Part shown: piece by piece, positions 1 to 8,752 of the stretch
Layout: each line of letters opens with the position of its first letter
Position numbering within the stretch: the first letter of the stretch is position 1
Virus record (IMG/VR): IMGVR_UViG_3300031269_000017
Coordinates: 1 to 56,255 of that record
DNA: 56,255 nucleotides
Direction: 5' to 3' (one strand)
From: a virus
Made by a program: the position numbers and the translations under genes
Notes under the pieces: generated by a model
Told to the model about the DNA's origin: nothing
The model's database searches: none
Seen by the model: only the letters and a program-made list of their open reading frames with translations

Positions 1-16
1 TGGTCAAGTTTTAATA

Positions 17-484
17 ATGTCTTCACATGAATTACCTGCTGAATGGGATATTACTGATGAACTCGATGAAAATCATACTCAAAAAGAAATAGAAGAAGGT
101 TTTTTAAATTTGTATAAACATTTTATGCTAAGTGTTTATCCACAAGATTCACCATTTATTAGTGGTGCAGAGAATCATAATTTTAGTAACGAGAAAAAAC
201 AGTTTTACTTTAGACCTGACCAAGTAGATATAACCAATGCTAAAAAACCCGACGATTTCAGAAAGTTTTTAATGTCGTCATACGATTTTATTGTCAATTC
301 CTCAGAAAAGGATGAATCTATAGTAATGCTAGAAGATGAGTTTAATGTTATCAAAATTGAAACTAAACCTGAACAAATCAAGGCTATTGATCAAGTGATA
401 CAGGTTTTTGAAGAAAAAGAGGAATATGAAAAATGTAGTAAACTTTCAAATGTTAGAGGAAAAATCCAAGAATCTATAAAATGA
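17..484 (+). CDS. Hypothetical protein with UVR-like C-terminal motif
   Basis: A 155-residue acidic protein I do not recognise. The last ~40 residues (IDQVIQVFEEKEEYEKCSKL and following) resemble the UVR motif of UvrB/UvrC, a short helical hairpin used for protein-protein contact, in spacing and in the E-Y-E-x-C/A-x-x-L pattern. No catalytic motif is visible. The stop overlaps the next start as ATGA, so the two are probably translated together. Its own promoter must lie before the window. Function unknown; the UVR resemblance is by eye only. Confidence 0.7.
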   Translation: MSSHELPAEWDITDELDENHTQKEIEEGFLNLYKHFMLSVYPQDSPFISGAENHNFSNEKKQFYFRPDQVDITNAKKPDDFRKFLMSSYDFIVNSSEKDESIVMLEDEFNVIKIETKPEQIKAIDQVIQVFEEKEEYEKCSKLSNVRGKIQESIK

Positions 485-648
485 AAAATGAATTTTTAAT
501 AGAAGCTGAAAAGTTACTAGCAACAGAAGAAAGAAATTATGAAATTGAGAAAGGTTGGAGAGGTATGGATGAGCATTACACAATACATGGCAAGATAAAC
601 GGCATGAAAAAATTATTGACTTATACAAAAAGGTTAACATTGAGATAA
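481..648 (+). CDS. Small hypothetical protein (55 aa)
   Basis: Short ORF starting in an ATGA overlap with the preceding gene and running 55 codons to TAA. The composition (charged, lysine- and glutamate-rich, E-x-x-K pattern) is like neighbouring proteins. No family is recognised. The overlap is the main reason to accept it as real. Confidence 0.5.
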   Translation: MKNEFLIEAEKLLATEERNYEIEKGWRGMDEHYTIHGKINGMKKLLTYTKRLTLR

Positions 649-663
649 CATGATATGCTTCAG

Positions 664-692
664 TTGTCAATTAAATTGATTATATTTATACT
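664..692 (+). promoter_or_regulatory. Candidate sigma70-like promoter before the ligase gene
   Basis: TTGTCA at 664-669 and TATACT at 687-692 with a 17-base spacer, ending 18 bases before the ligase ATG. An inverted repeat (ATTGATTA at 675-682, TAATCAAT at 694-701) overlaps the -10 element and could be an operator. This class differs from the AAACTT and GATATATA motifs seen elsewhere in the window. One occurrence in A+T-rich DNA could be chance. Confidence 0.35.
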
Positions 693-710
693 GTAATCAA
701 TAATTAACAA

Positions 711-2585
711 ATGAATAAATACGAAAAATTTAAAGAGACCTATATAAAAGCCAAAGAGGCTTATTATAATGGGCAACCTATCATGTCGGATTTTGAATTC
801 GATACCCTTGAATCTCAATTAAAAATTGAGGCTGATGTTTTAGGAATAAATTTTAAAAGTATTGTTGGATTCAGTGATGATAATCGCAACAAGAAATTTA
901 CCCATCCTTCAAGAATGGGTAGCTTGGATAAAATCCAATCAAATGCTGACAGGACTGCTCCTCTTTCATCCTTTATTGATTGGTCATTTAAATACCCCTC
1001 ACTAATTTATTACGCCACTCCAAAATTTGATGGTAACGCAGTCAATATAATTTATCGAAACGGTAAGCTTGATTCTATACTTTCAAGAGGTAATGGAGAC
1101 GCAGGAAGAGATTACTCTGATAAACTAGATCTGATAATTCCGGATAATATTAATGCCACCGCCAAAATTACAGAAATTCGCGGTGAGGTTGTAATTTCTA
1201 CTGAAGTTTTTAACAGAAAATATTCTGAATATAAAAACGAAAGAAACTTTGTTGCAGGGATTCTTAATCGAGATGAAGATGTTTCAGAAATTATCAAGGA
1301 TTTTTCTTTTTTGCCTATTGAAGTAAGGGTTCACCGAGACGATGAATATGGATCATATGAATTTCATGAAGTAAAAGAATTTTTAGGAACTCATGGAGGT
1401 TTCGAAATACCGCATGAATTGGAATTTAATACACCAGAATTCGAGTTCATATTTGAATCCATGTTATCATATCGAAAGTCTTGTTATTACCGACTAGACG
1501 GATTTGTAATAAAAACAAATATTGATAAGAGAAATGAATATGGAGAAACTTCACATCATCCCAATTGGGCAATAGCAATTAAATTTCCACCTGAAGAAGC
1601 TTTTACTGAAATTGTAGAAATACGATGGAATTTCGGTAAAACTGGGGAATTAACTCCAATCGCAATTATGAATCCTACTCCGCTTGACGGAACTACAGTT
1701 CGAAGAGCAACCATTCATAATATTGGATGGCTAAAAAGTAAAGGATGTGCTCCAGGCGCAAAAGTCATCATTGCGAAAAAGGGAGATATTATTCCACAAA
1801 TAATCAAAGTGGTTGAACCATCAACACAAGATTACCAACATCCAGAACATTGTCCAAAATGTGATACAAAATTAGAAATCGAAAATAAAATTCGCTTACA
1901 ATGCCCCAATATTAATTGTGAAGGAAAGGCTTATAAACATTTTCAAGATGGCTTTAATAAATTAGGGCTGTATGGAATTGGGCCAGCAATTGCAGAAAAA
2001 TTATGGGATATAGGATTTACATCTCCTATTGATATTTTGGATAAAGAACAATTTAATAAAGCCAATCTTATCGAATCAGGCGAATTTAAATCCGGAAGAT
2101 CTTTGGAGATACTTTTAAACGCTGTATCTGATATAAAATCTTTACCCCTAAGAAATATTATTGCTATGATGGGAGTCGAAAATCTAGGGAAATCAATGTC
2201 CAAACAAATCGCCAACGAAATCGCTGGAATAGAATATTCTTATCATGGCTTACAAAAAAATATCGTTGATCTTTTCAGACCTGGTTCAGAAAAACGTCAA
2301 TTATTGGCTACCAATATTGAAATGTTGAAAGAGAATAATATCAAAATTGATTATCCTGTGGCTGAAAGTACTGATATTACTCGATACGAAATGACTGGAT
2401 CTCCATCAAACTTTGGATATAAAACTAAAAAGGATTTTATAGCGTATGCAAAGGAAAACGGATATTCTCATTCTAAATTATCTGAAGCCAGTATTTTATT
2501 CACGGATAATTTAAATTCTTCTTCAAGTAAAATGAAAACAGCAGCTAAAAAGGGTGTTAAAATTATGTTATACTCACAAATTTAA
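711..2585 (+). CDS. ligA: NAD+-dependent DNA ligase (LigA-like)
   Basis: 624 residues, close to bacterial LigA (about 670). Visible in order: N-terminal Ia-like helices (YYNGQPIMSDFEFD, residues ~18-31, the NAD-binding Y-x-x-x-x-x-x-S-D-x-x-x-D pattern), adenylation domain with catalytic lysine 105 in KFDGNAV, SRGNGDAGRDY (~125), EIRGEVV (~156), DGFVIKTN (~264), OB domain (GKTGELTPIA), four-cysteine zinc finger (CPKC...CPNINC), helix-hairpin-helix region, and a short BRCT-like tail. It seals nicks in phage DNA using NAD+ instead of the ATP used by T4 gp30. Transcribed alone or with the small genes downstream. Confidence 0.96.
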   Translation: MNKYEKFKETYIKAKEAYYNGQPIMSDFEFDTLESQLKIEADVLGINFKSIVGFSDDNRNKKFTHPSRMGSLDKIQSNADRTAPLSSFIDWSFKYPSLIYYATPKFDGNAVNIIYRNGKLDSILSRGNGDAGRDYSDKLDLIIPDNINATAKITEIRGEVVISTEVFNRKYSEYKNERNFVAGILNRDEDVSEIIKDFSFLPIEVRVHRDDEYGSYEFHEVKEFLGTHGGFEIPHELEFNTPEFEFIFESMLSYRKSCYYRLDGFVIKTNIDKRNEYGETSHHPNWAIAIKFPPEEAFTEIVEIRWNFGKTGELTPIAIMNPTPLDGTTVRRATIHNIGWLKSKGCAPGAKVIIAKKGDIIPQIIKVVEPSTQDYQHPEHCPKCDTKLEIENKIRLQCPNINCEGKAYKHFQDGFNKLGLYGIGPAIAEKLWDIGFTSPIDILDKEQFNKANLIESGEFKSGRSLEILLNAVSDIKSLPLRNIIAMMGVENLGKSMSKQIANEIAGIEYSYHGLQKNIVDLFRPGSEKRQLLATNIEMLKENNIKIDYPVAESTDITRYEMTGSPSNFGYKTKKDFIAYAKENGYSHSKLSEASILFTDNLNSSSSKMKTAAKKGVKIMLYSQI

Positions 2586-2595
2586 AATAAAAATA

Positions 2596-2835
2596 ATGAA
2601 AGACTTAACTATTACAATATCAGGTGACTGTGGTTCTGGGAAATCTCGAATGTCATATTTCCTAAAGGATTTTTTAGAAGATCGTGGATTTACAGTAGAA
2701 CAATCACCTGATACAGATTTTCCAGATAAAACAGAATTCGAATCGGAAATGAGTCGCAATTTAGACAAAGTAATTTCAGGATTTACAGAAACAAGAAAAA
2801 TCAAAATTAATCAAACACAAACAACACATCGATGA
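2596..2835 (+). CDS. Small P-loop protein (79 aa)
   Basis: A longer reading starts at 2554 inside the ligase gene, but the ATG at 2596 puts the Walker A loop GDCGSGKS at residues ~10-17, as expected for a P-loop protein beginning with a beta strand (LTITISG). Only the first third of a normal nucleoside kinase or AAA core is present, so it may bind nucleotide but lacks a visible Walker B or lid. Short P-loop proteins of this kind occur in other phages; the role is unknown. It overlaps the next start by 4 bases. Confidence 0.7.
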   Translation: MKDLTITISGDCGSGKSRMSYFLKDFLEDRGFTVEQSPDTDFPDKTEFESEMSRNLDKVISGFTETRKIKINQTQTTHR

Positions 2836-3242
2836 AAACACAAGACCGAATCAATAAAGATTTTATGATAGCCCTTAAAGGTGGTGAAAGAGACAAAAAG
2901 ACGTTTTTAGGTCTTGTTAGAACAGAAATCATATTAAACGAGGGTCGTGGTATAGAAGCCACTGACGAAAATGTGATAAAGGTTCTCAAAAAATTAGCAA
3001 AAAGCATCAAAGAAAACATTGATAATGGTGATCAAGATGCAGAACAAGAACTTAAATGGCTTTCTCCATATTTACCGATATTAATGTCTGAAGGTGATAT
3101 AGCAGGAGAATTAGATTTATTCTTGAGTACTTGCCCTGCTGAAGACATGACAATAGGTTCCATTATGAAATATTTCAATGCAAATTTTAAAGGTCAAGTC
3201 GACAATAAGATTCTATCTGCACTTATTCGAGAAACGATATGA
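2832..3242 (+). CDS. YqeY-like (GatB/YqeY domain) protein
   Basis: 136 residues matching the whole length of bacterial YqeY (about 148): an N-terminal helix with I-N-K-D-F-M-x-A-L-K, a middle K-S-I-K-E helix, the typical EL-x-x-L-x-P-Y-L-P-x-x-x-S-E-x-x-I segment, and the C-terminal sequence near MTIGSIMKYFNANFKGQVDN, which mirrors the M-G-x-V-M-x-x-x-x-x-x-x-x-G-x-x-D pattern of the family. In cells the domain is found at the end of the GatB subunit of tRNA-dependent amidotransferase, where it contacts tRNA; free YqeY has no settled function. It overlaps genes on both sides by 4 bases. Confidence 0.8.
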   Translation: MKTQDRINKDFMIALKGGERDKKTFLGLVRTEIILNEGRGIEATDENVIKVLKKLAKSIKENIDNGDQDAEQELKWLSPYLPILMSEGDIAGELDLFLSTCPAEDMTIGSIMKYFNANFKGQVDNKILSALIRETI

Positions 3243-3652
3243 TTTGCGAATTAGAATTTTGGGACAAAGTAAATCTTTTCTTTGGGAGACACAGAACCCT
3301 TAGAAAAAAGATTAGACGCCAACTTACTGATATCATTAGACAATCTCCAAAATGGGAGGAATTTAAGAACCTTCGAACTAAGTATCAATCTGAATTTTCT
3401 TATTCGATGTATATGGGGAGTTAAGATGGATCAGAGTCTGATTGGAAGGATAACGTAGGCAAGATAAGAAGGTTGATATTCTCAAGGGGAAATTGATTGA
3501 TTTTGTGGAAAAGAATCTAAAGTTCTGCATCTCTAGTGATCATGTACCATTATTAAGCTACTCTAAAGTATACAAAGATTTCTATTGGGATTTTGAAGAT
3601 TGGGCTTTCCAAGAATCAGACGTTTACTGGAAAGCGAAAGAAACGTGTTGGG

Positions 3653-3690
3653 AGATCAAAGACGGTAAGGCAGATCAAAGACGGTAAGGC
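3653..3690 (+). repeat. 19-bp perfect tandem duplication
   Basis: Two adjacent copies of AGATCAAAGACGGTAAGGC (3653-3671 and 3672-3690). Because 19 is not a multiple of three, the second copy shifts the frame; removing one copy restores the reading EIKDGKAGQIAFK. A recent replication-slippage event is the simplest explanation. Confidence 0.9.
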
Positions 3691-4096
3691 AGGTCAAATA
3701 GCTTTTAAAATGTAGAGAATGCATAAAAGACTCGAAGGTAATAATCGTTGAAATTTATGAAGACAAAGTCATCAAAATCCCTAAGGATTTTGAGGCTGTT
3801 TTGCAAAACAGATCTGAATCCTATATTTGGGAAAAAACAAAGCAACCCCTACTTATGTAGTTGTGAGCTTAAAGATGATATATTTCTGTATATGGAAAAG
3901 GTTGAAGATATTTCACATAACATCGAAGGTATAGTCAAAGACTGGTTACCAGGAAGATTTTAAAGATTTATTAAAAAAGCACCCAAAACTAGAATACGGT
4001 GTTCTTAATGGCGTACCTAAAATTTATGATTATGCCGATTGTGAATTTGATTGGAGTAAAAATGAACCTGAAGATCTGTTTTGTGAAGATTTATTA

Positions 4097-4123
4097 AAAC
4101 TTAATTCAACTTTCATTATATAA
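4097..4123 (+). promoter_or_regulatory. AAACTT-class promoter, topoisomerase genes
   Basis: AAACTTAA, 11 bases, TTATATAA, followed 6 bases later by the start codon of the topoisomerase large subunit. Same elements and same spacing as five other sites in the window (7958, 11569, 25364, 28444, 46634). It lies inside the 3' end of the broken gene upstream. Confidence 0.6.
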
Positions 4124-4129
4124 ACAATA

Positions 4130-5944
4130 ATGGCAAATAAAAAAGAAATTGTAAGTCTCGATGATATCGAGCATGTATTACTTAGACCCACAATGTATAT
4201 TGGGTCTATTGAAAATTCTGAAGAAAAGGTTCCTATAGTTAAGGATGGAAAACTAGTAGCAGAAAGTAAAAATATATCAGTAGGATTTTATAAGTTAATG
4301 AATGAAATTCTCGATAATTCTTTTGATGAAGCTAAAAGATTAAATGGAAAAATGCCTAAAATTGAGGCACATTTTGATTCAAAAACAAAGAAAGTTTCGA
4401 TTAGAGATTATGGTGAGGGATTCTATAAAGGTACTGACTTAAATTCTAAAACAGGTCTTAATAATATTGAGACTGCAATGTCAGAATTAAAGGCAGGATC
4501 CAATTTTTTCGATGTTAATGAAGAGGATGCGTTAATAGGAACTAATGGAGTTGGAGCTTCATTGGTAAACATGCTATCATCAGAATTTACTATTGAAACA
4601 ATTAACAGTTCTACTTATTATAAAAGAACATGGCTCAATTTTGAACCACAAGAAAAAATAGAACGCAAAAGAAAACGAGGCGAGAAATTGGGTACCATGA
4701 TTTCATTCATTCCTCGAGATCGCGCACAAGTACATAATGAAAAAATTTCATTATTTGAAAAATGTACTTGGGATAAAGAATATATCGCATCATTAATGAT
4801 TTTTAAGAATTATCTTAAGAATAATGATGAACAAATCAAAAATTTAGAATTTTCTGTAACATTTGATGGAAAAGAATTAGATCTTGATCAATCCTTTTTA
4901 CCAGAAAATCATATTTTAATCCAAACAAAATTAGGTATTTTTGCGTTCTGGGAAAGATATGAAAATGCTGCTTCATTATCATTTATAAATGGCGCGCAAT
5001 GTAGTGGTATTCAACAAAAGATTTTTAACGATTGGATCAATGATATGTTTGATTACAATCTAGCGCATCATTTTTATGAAACCCTGGTCATCTTAAATTT
5101 ACCTCCTAAATTAGTCAGGTTTGCCGATCAGAATAAAACTCGTTATGCTGTAGGTAGATGGGAAATTGAAGATCTTTTTAAGCGATCGTTTTATAAAAAA
5201 ATCAATCGCCATGTAAAAAACTCCAACATTTTTCAATCAATACAAGAAAGAATTGATGAAAGATTATTTAAGGAAAACATCAATACAATCAAAAAGAAAA
5301 CTAAAGCTGCAAAGAAAAAAATATCTGATAAATACTTTGCACCTTCAAAAGTTAAAGATACTCTTTTTATTGTTGAGGGAAACTCAGCTCGGGGTAGTAT
5401 TTTACAAAAAAGAAATCCAGAACAGGATGGCGTGTATACATTAAAGGGCAAAATTAAAAATGCTAAGAAGATCAGCGATTTATCATCAAACAATGAAATA
5501 ATTGATCTAATGTCGATATTAGGTATCGAGCCCAAAACAGTAACAAAGTGTCAATACGATAAAGTCGTAATTGCTACTGACTGGGATCCTGATGGTATTG
5601 GTCATATTGCATCATTGTTGATTAATTTATTTTACAAATGGTTTCCACATATCATTGAAAATCACAAACTTAAGATTCTCATCACACCATTAGTATCTGC
5701 AGACAAAGTTGGTAAACGAGATTACTTTTATTCAATTGAAGAATTTAGGAAACAATCGGAAAAAGAATCTTATAAAAATATTAGATATCTTAAAGGATTA
5801 GGATCACTTTCAAAAGAAGATTGGGAATGGGTAATGAAACAGCGAAGAATGTTTGCAATTTATAAAGATAGATCTTCCAAAAAATATATCAACATTGCTT
5901 TTGGAAATTCTTCAGAATCTAGAAAAAAATGGTTACAAAACTAA
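4130..5944 (+). CDS. 39: Type II DNA topoisomerase large subunit (T4 gp39+gp60-like)
   Basis: 604 residues, one continuous chain carrying what T4 splits between gp39 and gp60. GHKL ATPase: LMNEILDNSFDEA (~60-72, the catalytic Glu and Mg-binding Asn), DYGEGF (~98), GTNGVGASLVN (~140-150). TOPRIM domain: LFIVEGNSARGSI (~412) and TDWDPDGIGH (~485-494), holding the Glu and the Asp-x-Asp metal ligands. It is the ATP-binding and TOPRIM half of the phage topoisomerase that relaxes DNA ahead of replication forks and acts with the gp52-like protein two genes downstream. Length compares with about 520+160 residues for T4 gp39+gp60. Confidence 0.95.
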   Translation: MANKKEIVSLDDIEHVLLRPTMYIGSIENSEEKVPIVKDGKLVAESKNISVGFYKLMNEILDNSFDEAKRLNGKMPKIEAHFDSKTKKVSIRDYGEGFYKGTDLNSKTGLNNIETAMSELKAGSNFFDVNEEDALIGTNGVGASLVNMLSSEFTIETINSSTYYKRTWLNFEPQEKIERKRKRGEKLGTMISFIPRDRAQVHNEKISLFEKCTWDKEYIASLMIFKNYLKNNDEQIKNLEFSVTFDGKELDLDQSFLPENHILIQTKLGIFAFWERYENAASLSFINGAQCSGIQQKIFNDWINDMFDYNLAHHFYETLVILNLPPKLVRFADQNKTRYAVGRWEIEDLFKRSFYKKINRHVKNSNIFQSIQERIDERLFKENINTIKKKTKAAKKKISDKYFAPSKVKDTLFIVEGNSARGSILQKRNPEQDGVYTLKGKIKNAKKISDLSSNNEIIDLMSILGIEPKTVTKCQYDKVVIATDWDPDGIGHIASLLINLFYKWFPHIIENHKLKILITPLVSADKVGKRDYFYSIEEFRKQSEKESYKNIRYLKGLGSLSKEDWEWVMKQRRMFAIYKDRSSKKYINIAFGNSSESRKKWLQN

Positions 5945-5954
5945 AAACTAAAAC

Positions 5955-6077
5955 ATGTCATTATTAGAAACAGAAACTGGTGAAATGATATATGTTATTG
6001 ATTATTCTGATCAATTTACAAAGTCTATAAAATCTCACAAAGAAATTGAACTTATAATATATGGCGAAGAAATATAA
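5955..6077 (+). CDS. Small hypothetical protein (40 aa) between topoisomerase subunits
   Basis: ATG 10 bases after the large-subunit stop; 40 codons ending at TAA inside the start of the gp52-like gene (17-base overlap). Acidic, no recognised motif. It fills the only gap between the two topoisomerase genes and may serve translational coupling. Could be a chance ORF. Confidence 0.4.
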   Translation: MSLLETETGEMIYVIDYSDQFTKSIKSHKEIELIIYGEEI

Positions 6078-7473
6078 GAAAGGTGTTGAAATAAGATTAC
6101 CAATTTCAAAACATATTGATATAAATTTTAGAGATTATGCTCTTTATGTTTTAGAAAACCGTGGAATACCTTCATTTTATGACGGTCTTACAAATGTTCA
6201 AAAATTCATATTGCAAAATGCGCCATCTAATTTTAACAAAACAATATCATTAGTTGGGGACTGTATTTCAGCAGGATACCATCATGGTGATTCTTCTGTG
6301 AAAGGTGCCATTAATAAATTGGCAAGACCCTTTGGATGCGCGCAACAAATGCTTGAAGGTGATGGATTTTTCGGGACACCGGTAAATCACGAAGCTGCGG
6401 CCCCTAGGTATACATCTGTGAAAATCAATAAAGATGTCCAAGGTATTATAAAGGAGAATAGTTTCCTTAATTCTAAGGATGAAGAGGGACTTTGGAATTC
6501 TCTTTGGACTCGATTGCCCTTGGGTTTAACAACTACAATTATAGGAATAGCTGTAGGATACAAAACTACTATACTTCCTAGATCAATCGAAGATATCGAA
6601 AATTATTTACAAGGTAAATCCAAAGAAGTTATTCCAAGTTTTATTGGTTTTAGTGGAAAGGTTACAAGATTTCAAAATTTAGATCGTTCATGGTTGATTC
6701 AGGGCAATTATAAAATTGATCAAAAACATAAATCAATTCATATTACTTCTTTGCCACCTATGATGAAATATAAAAAGTTTCTAAGTAAAGTGGATGGATT
6801 ACTCACAAAATATGAAGACAAGTTTACAATCAAGAATAATTCCTCAGATGACATAGATATGCTTATCACATTTAGAGGTCGTTCCCAAGATCAATTCGTA
6901 GAATTTACTAAAGACATCGAAAAAAATGTCAAAATGTTAGTAACAGAGACTCCAGTATTTGTGAAAGATGGGAGTGTTTTGGTATATGAAAAAATCGAAG
7001 ATTATCTTGATGATTTTAAATATAGACTTCAAGAACTTGAGTTAAGAAAACAAGAATATTATTTGAATAAGACAAGTTTTGAACTTGAATTTCAGCGAGC
7101 TAAACTTGATTATCTCAAATTCATGTTGGTTAAGAAAAGGACAGAAGATGAAATTTTTGAATTCTTTGAATCTTACGATAAAAAAATTGCTACAAGATTA
7201 GATACTATAAAGCTTAGAAATTTAACTGATAAGGAAATTATCAGGGTCAAAGATAAAATTAAAGAACTTGAAAAAGAAGAAAAATCTTTGATCAGACTGG
7301 TTGATAAATTAAATAAGGCTTTCGATAAATTAATTGATCCTACGATCAAGAGAAAAACAGATAACCGCGTTAACCAAACTGATTTGTTTGATGATAGTGA
7401 TTTTGAGGATTATGATGGTATAGAAATTTTCGGTAATGAAAAACGAGAAATGGCCGAAGACTTAAACGAATAA
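6061..7473 (+). CDS. 52: Type II DNA topoisomerase medium subunit (T4 gp52-like)
   Basis: 470 residues (T4 gp52: about 440). This is the DNA breakage-reunion (GyrA/ParC-like) subunit. The N-terminal winged-helix region reads SKHIDINFRDYALYVLENRGIP, matching the conserved start of gp52/GyrA; GDCISAGYHHGDSSVKGAI is the conserved 5Y-CAP segment; the active-site tyrosine is Tyr117 in EAAAPRYTSVKI. A long coiled coil (~330-430) forms the C-gate arm, and an acidic tail follows. It works with the 4130 gene product. Confidence 0.95.
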   Translation: MAKKYKKGVEIRLPISKHIDINFRDYALYVLENRGIPSFYDGLTNVQKFILQNAPSNFNKTISLVGDCISAGYHHGDSSVKGAINKLARPFGCAQQMLEGDGFFGTPVNHEAAAPRYTSVKINKDVQGIIKENSFLNSKDEEGLWNSLWTRLPLGLTTTIIGIAVGYKTTILPRSIEDIENYLQGKSKEVIPSFIGFSGKVTRFQNLDRSWLIQGNYKIDQKHKSIHITSLPPMMKYKKFLSKVDGLLTKYEDKFTIKNNSSDDIDMLITFRGRSQDQFVEFTKDIEKNVKMLVTETPVFVKDGSVLVYEKIEDYLDDFKYRLQELELRKQEYYLNKTSFELEFQRAKLDYLKFMLVKKRTEDEIFEFFESYDKKIATRLDTIKLRNLTDKEIIRVKDKIKELEKEEKSLIRLVDKLNKAFDKLIDPTIKRKTDNRVNQTDLFDDSDFEDYDGIEIFGNEKREMAEDLNE

Positions 7474-7478
7474 AAAAT

Positions 7479-7553
7479 ATGAATTTTAAAGATTACCTAG
7501 AATTAAAACCAGTACCCGGCGAAAGATTTTGCATGAATATAAACAAACAATAA
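7479..7553 (+). CDS. Possible 24-aa peptide gene
   Basis: ATG 5 bases after the gp52 stop, 24 codons (MNFKDYLELKPVPGERF...) to TAA. The start MNFKDYLE faintly recalls the capsid-targeting N-termini discussed for 51325. Too short to be sure it is translated. Confidence 0.25.
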   Translation: MNFKDYLELKPVPGERFCMNINKQ

Positions 7554-7568
7554 ACTATAAAACAGAAA

Positions 7569-7958
7569 ATGGAAAAAATCAGAAAGGTAACAGATATTAG
7601 TAACAATAGACTAACTAGTCAAATGCAAGAATATATGTTCATGGAAAATCTAAAACCAAGCGTAGATTTAAGCAGCAAGTCTTGGACATTAATCAGAGTG
7701 TTAAAAACAGAAACAGCTAATGTTCCATGGTTAATAATGTATGATGACATGTTTTATGTTGCAATACAGTCAGACAATAGAAGATTTGGAAGTAATGGAG
7801 TTTCATTTTATCCTTCTAATGAAAAGGGTCGCTATACAATATCACTCAAAACACAAATAACTAGGCTTTATAATTATGTAGATTTGGAAGCTGCGTGTGA
7901 CCAATTTACAGATAATTTATATGCTCAAAAAATGAAAGAAAGCTTAGAAATTAACTAA
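7569..7958 (+). CDS. Hypothetical protein (129 aa)
   Basis: 129 residues, mixed alpha/beta composition, with no recognised family or catalytic motif. It lies between the topoisomerase and clamp genes; its last codons overlap the promoter motif of the clamp gene. Probably a small phage-specific replication-region protein, but the sequence gives no function. Confidence 0.65.
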   Translation: MEKIRKVTDISNNRLTSQMQEYMFMENLKPSVDLSSKSWTLIRVLKTETANVPWLIMYDDMFYVAIQSDNRRFGSNGVSFYPSNEKGRYTISLKTQITRLYNYVDLEAACDQFTDNLYAQKMKESLEIN

Positions 7959-7984
7959 AACTTATTAACATATTTTTAATATAA
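7958..7984 (+). promoter_or_regulatory. AAACTT-class promoter, sliding clamp
   Basis: AAACTTAT, 11 bases, TAATATAA, followed by ACT and the clamp ATG 18 bases downstream. Identical spacing to five other sites. The -35-like half is within the stop region of the preceding gene. Confidence 0.65.
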
Positions 7985-8002
7985 ACTATAAACACACTAA
8001 AC

Positions 8003-8752
8003 ATGGCAAAAACAGTATTTAAGGTGGTATCACCCAGTAATTTTAGCGCTTTTTTAAAGCGATTTTCATCAATCGAAGAAAGTCTACTTGTTGAAATTGA
8101 GGAAGGCGAAATGAAAGCAAAATCATTTACGCCTGAACGAGCAGTAGTCAAATTTTCTAGAATAGGTTTAAACGAAATTTTTGATCATATTGAAGGTCCC
8201 GAAGAATTACTTTTCGGCATTTATAAAATGCCTCAACTTATGGGAGCATTCAAACATTTTTCTGGTGAATTTGAAATTATAATTAACCACGAAAAACTTG
8301 ACGGTAAAAATATCGCGACCGATATTATTCTTAAATCACCTGATAATAAACTTAAGGTCACTTTAGAATGTGCTTCGTACCGTTTATTTAAACACTTATC
8401 TGATGAATTGTTTTTAGATAATATTGCAAATATCAAGGATGATGTTCAGGCAAAATTTTCTTTTAGCAAAGAAACTTACTCTCAAATTAATTCATTAACA
8501 GGTATTGATACTGATGATAAAATAATTGGGTTCGAAAATACAGATACTGGAGTCTCGGTTAAAGGATCAGCATTTGAAATGGAAGTAGTCGAAGGAAAAT
8601 TTGATGTATTTTCTATTAATGTATACAAACAACATTTTAATTTAATTGATAGTGAAGATGTTGAATTATACATTTTATCTGATAAAATTGTTTGTCATAG
8701 TAATGACGAGAATACAATAACAGTAATCGGCGAAACACAAGGAGATGATTAA
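8003..8752 (+). CDS. 45: Sliding clamp (T4 gp45-like)
   Basis: 249 residues (T4 gp45: 228). It starts FKVVSPSNFSAFLKRFSSIEES and has two repeats of the clamp fold, with gp45-type features: a KSFTPERAVVKF strand after residue ~40, DKLKVTL-like strands and a HLSDELF segment near the domain boundary. As a trimeric ring it tethers the polymerase and, in T4, also couples gp55-directed late transcription to replication. Its stop codon shares bases with the polymerase start (TAATG). Confidence 0.88.
   Translation: MAKTVFKVVSPSNFSAFLKRFSSIEESLLVEIEEGEMKAKSFTPERAVVKFSRIGLNEIFDHIEGPEELLFGIYKMPQLMGAFKHFSGEFEIIINHEKLDGKNIATDIILKSPDNKLKVTLECASYRLFKHLSDELFLDNIANIKDDVQAKFSFSKETYSQINSLTGIDTDDKIIGFENTDTGVSVKGSAFEMEVVEGKFDVFSINVYKQHFNLIDSEDVELYILSDKIVCHSNDENTITVIGETQGDD

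Larger units (their letters stand above)
3239..4123 (+). pseudogene. Multiply frameshifted gene, remnant of a ~290-aa protein
   Basis: The reading frame begins at the ATG at 3239 (ATGA overlap with the YqeY-like gene) and is broken repeatedly. An in-frame TAA lies at 3422-3424. Protein-like sequence continues in frame 1 from about 3463 (VDILKGKLIDFVEKNLKF). The frame is thrown by a 19-bp tandem duplication at 3653-3690, continues in frame 0 (CRECIKDSKVIIVEIYEDKV), then frame 1 near 3850 (CELKDDIFLYMEKVEDI), then frame 2 near 3953 (EDFKDLLKKHPKLEYGVLNG) to TAA at 4121-4123. Each piece has the composition of a real protein and they follow each other without gaps, so this looks like one gene in decay rather than several small genes. 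Family not recognised. Assembly errors are the alternative, but the long genes on both sides are intact. Confidence 0.75.

Noticed and set aside
2554-2595. Upstream start for the small P-loop protein inside the ligase gene
   Set aside because: The added residues are hydrophilic/basic with no pattern, and the ATG at 2596 gives the normal P-loop protein start.
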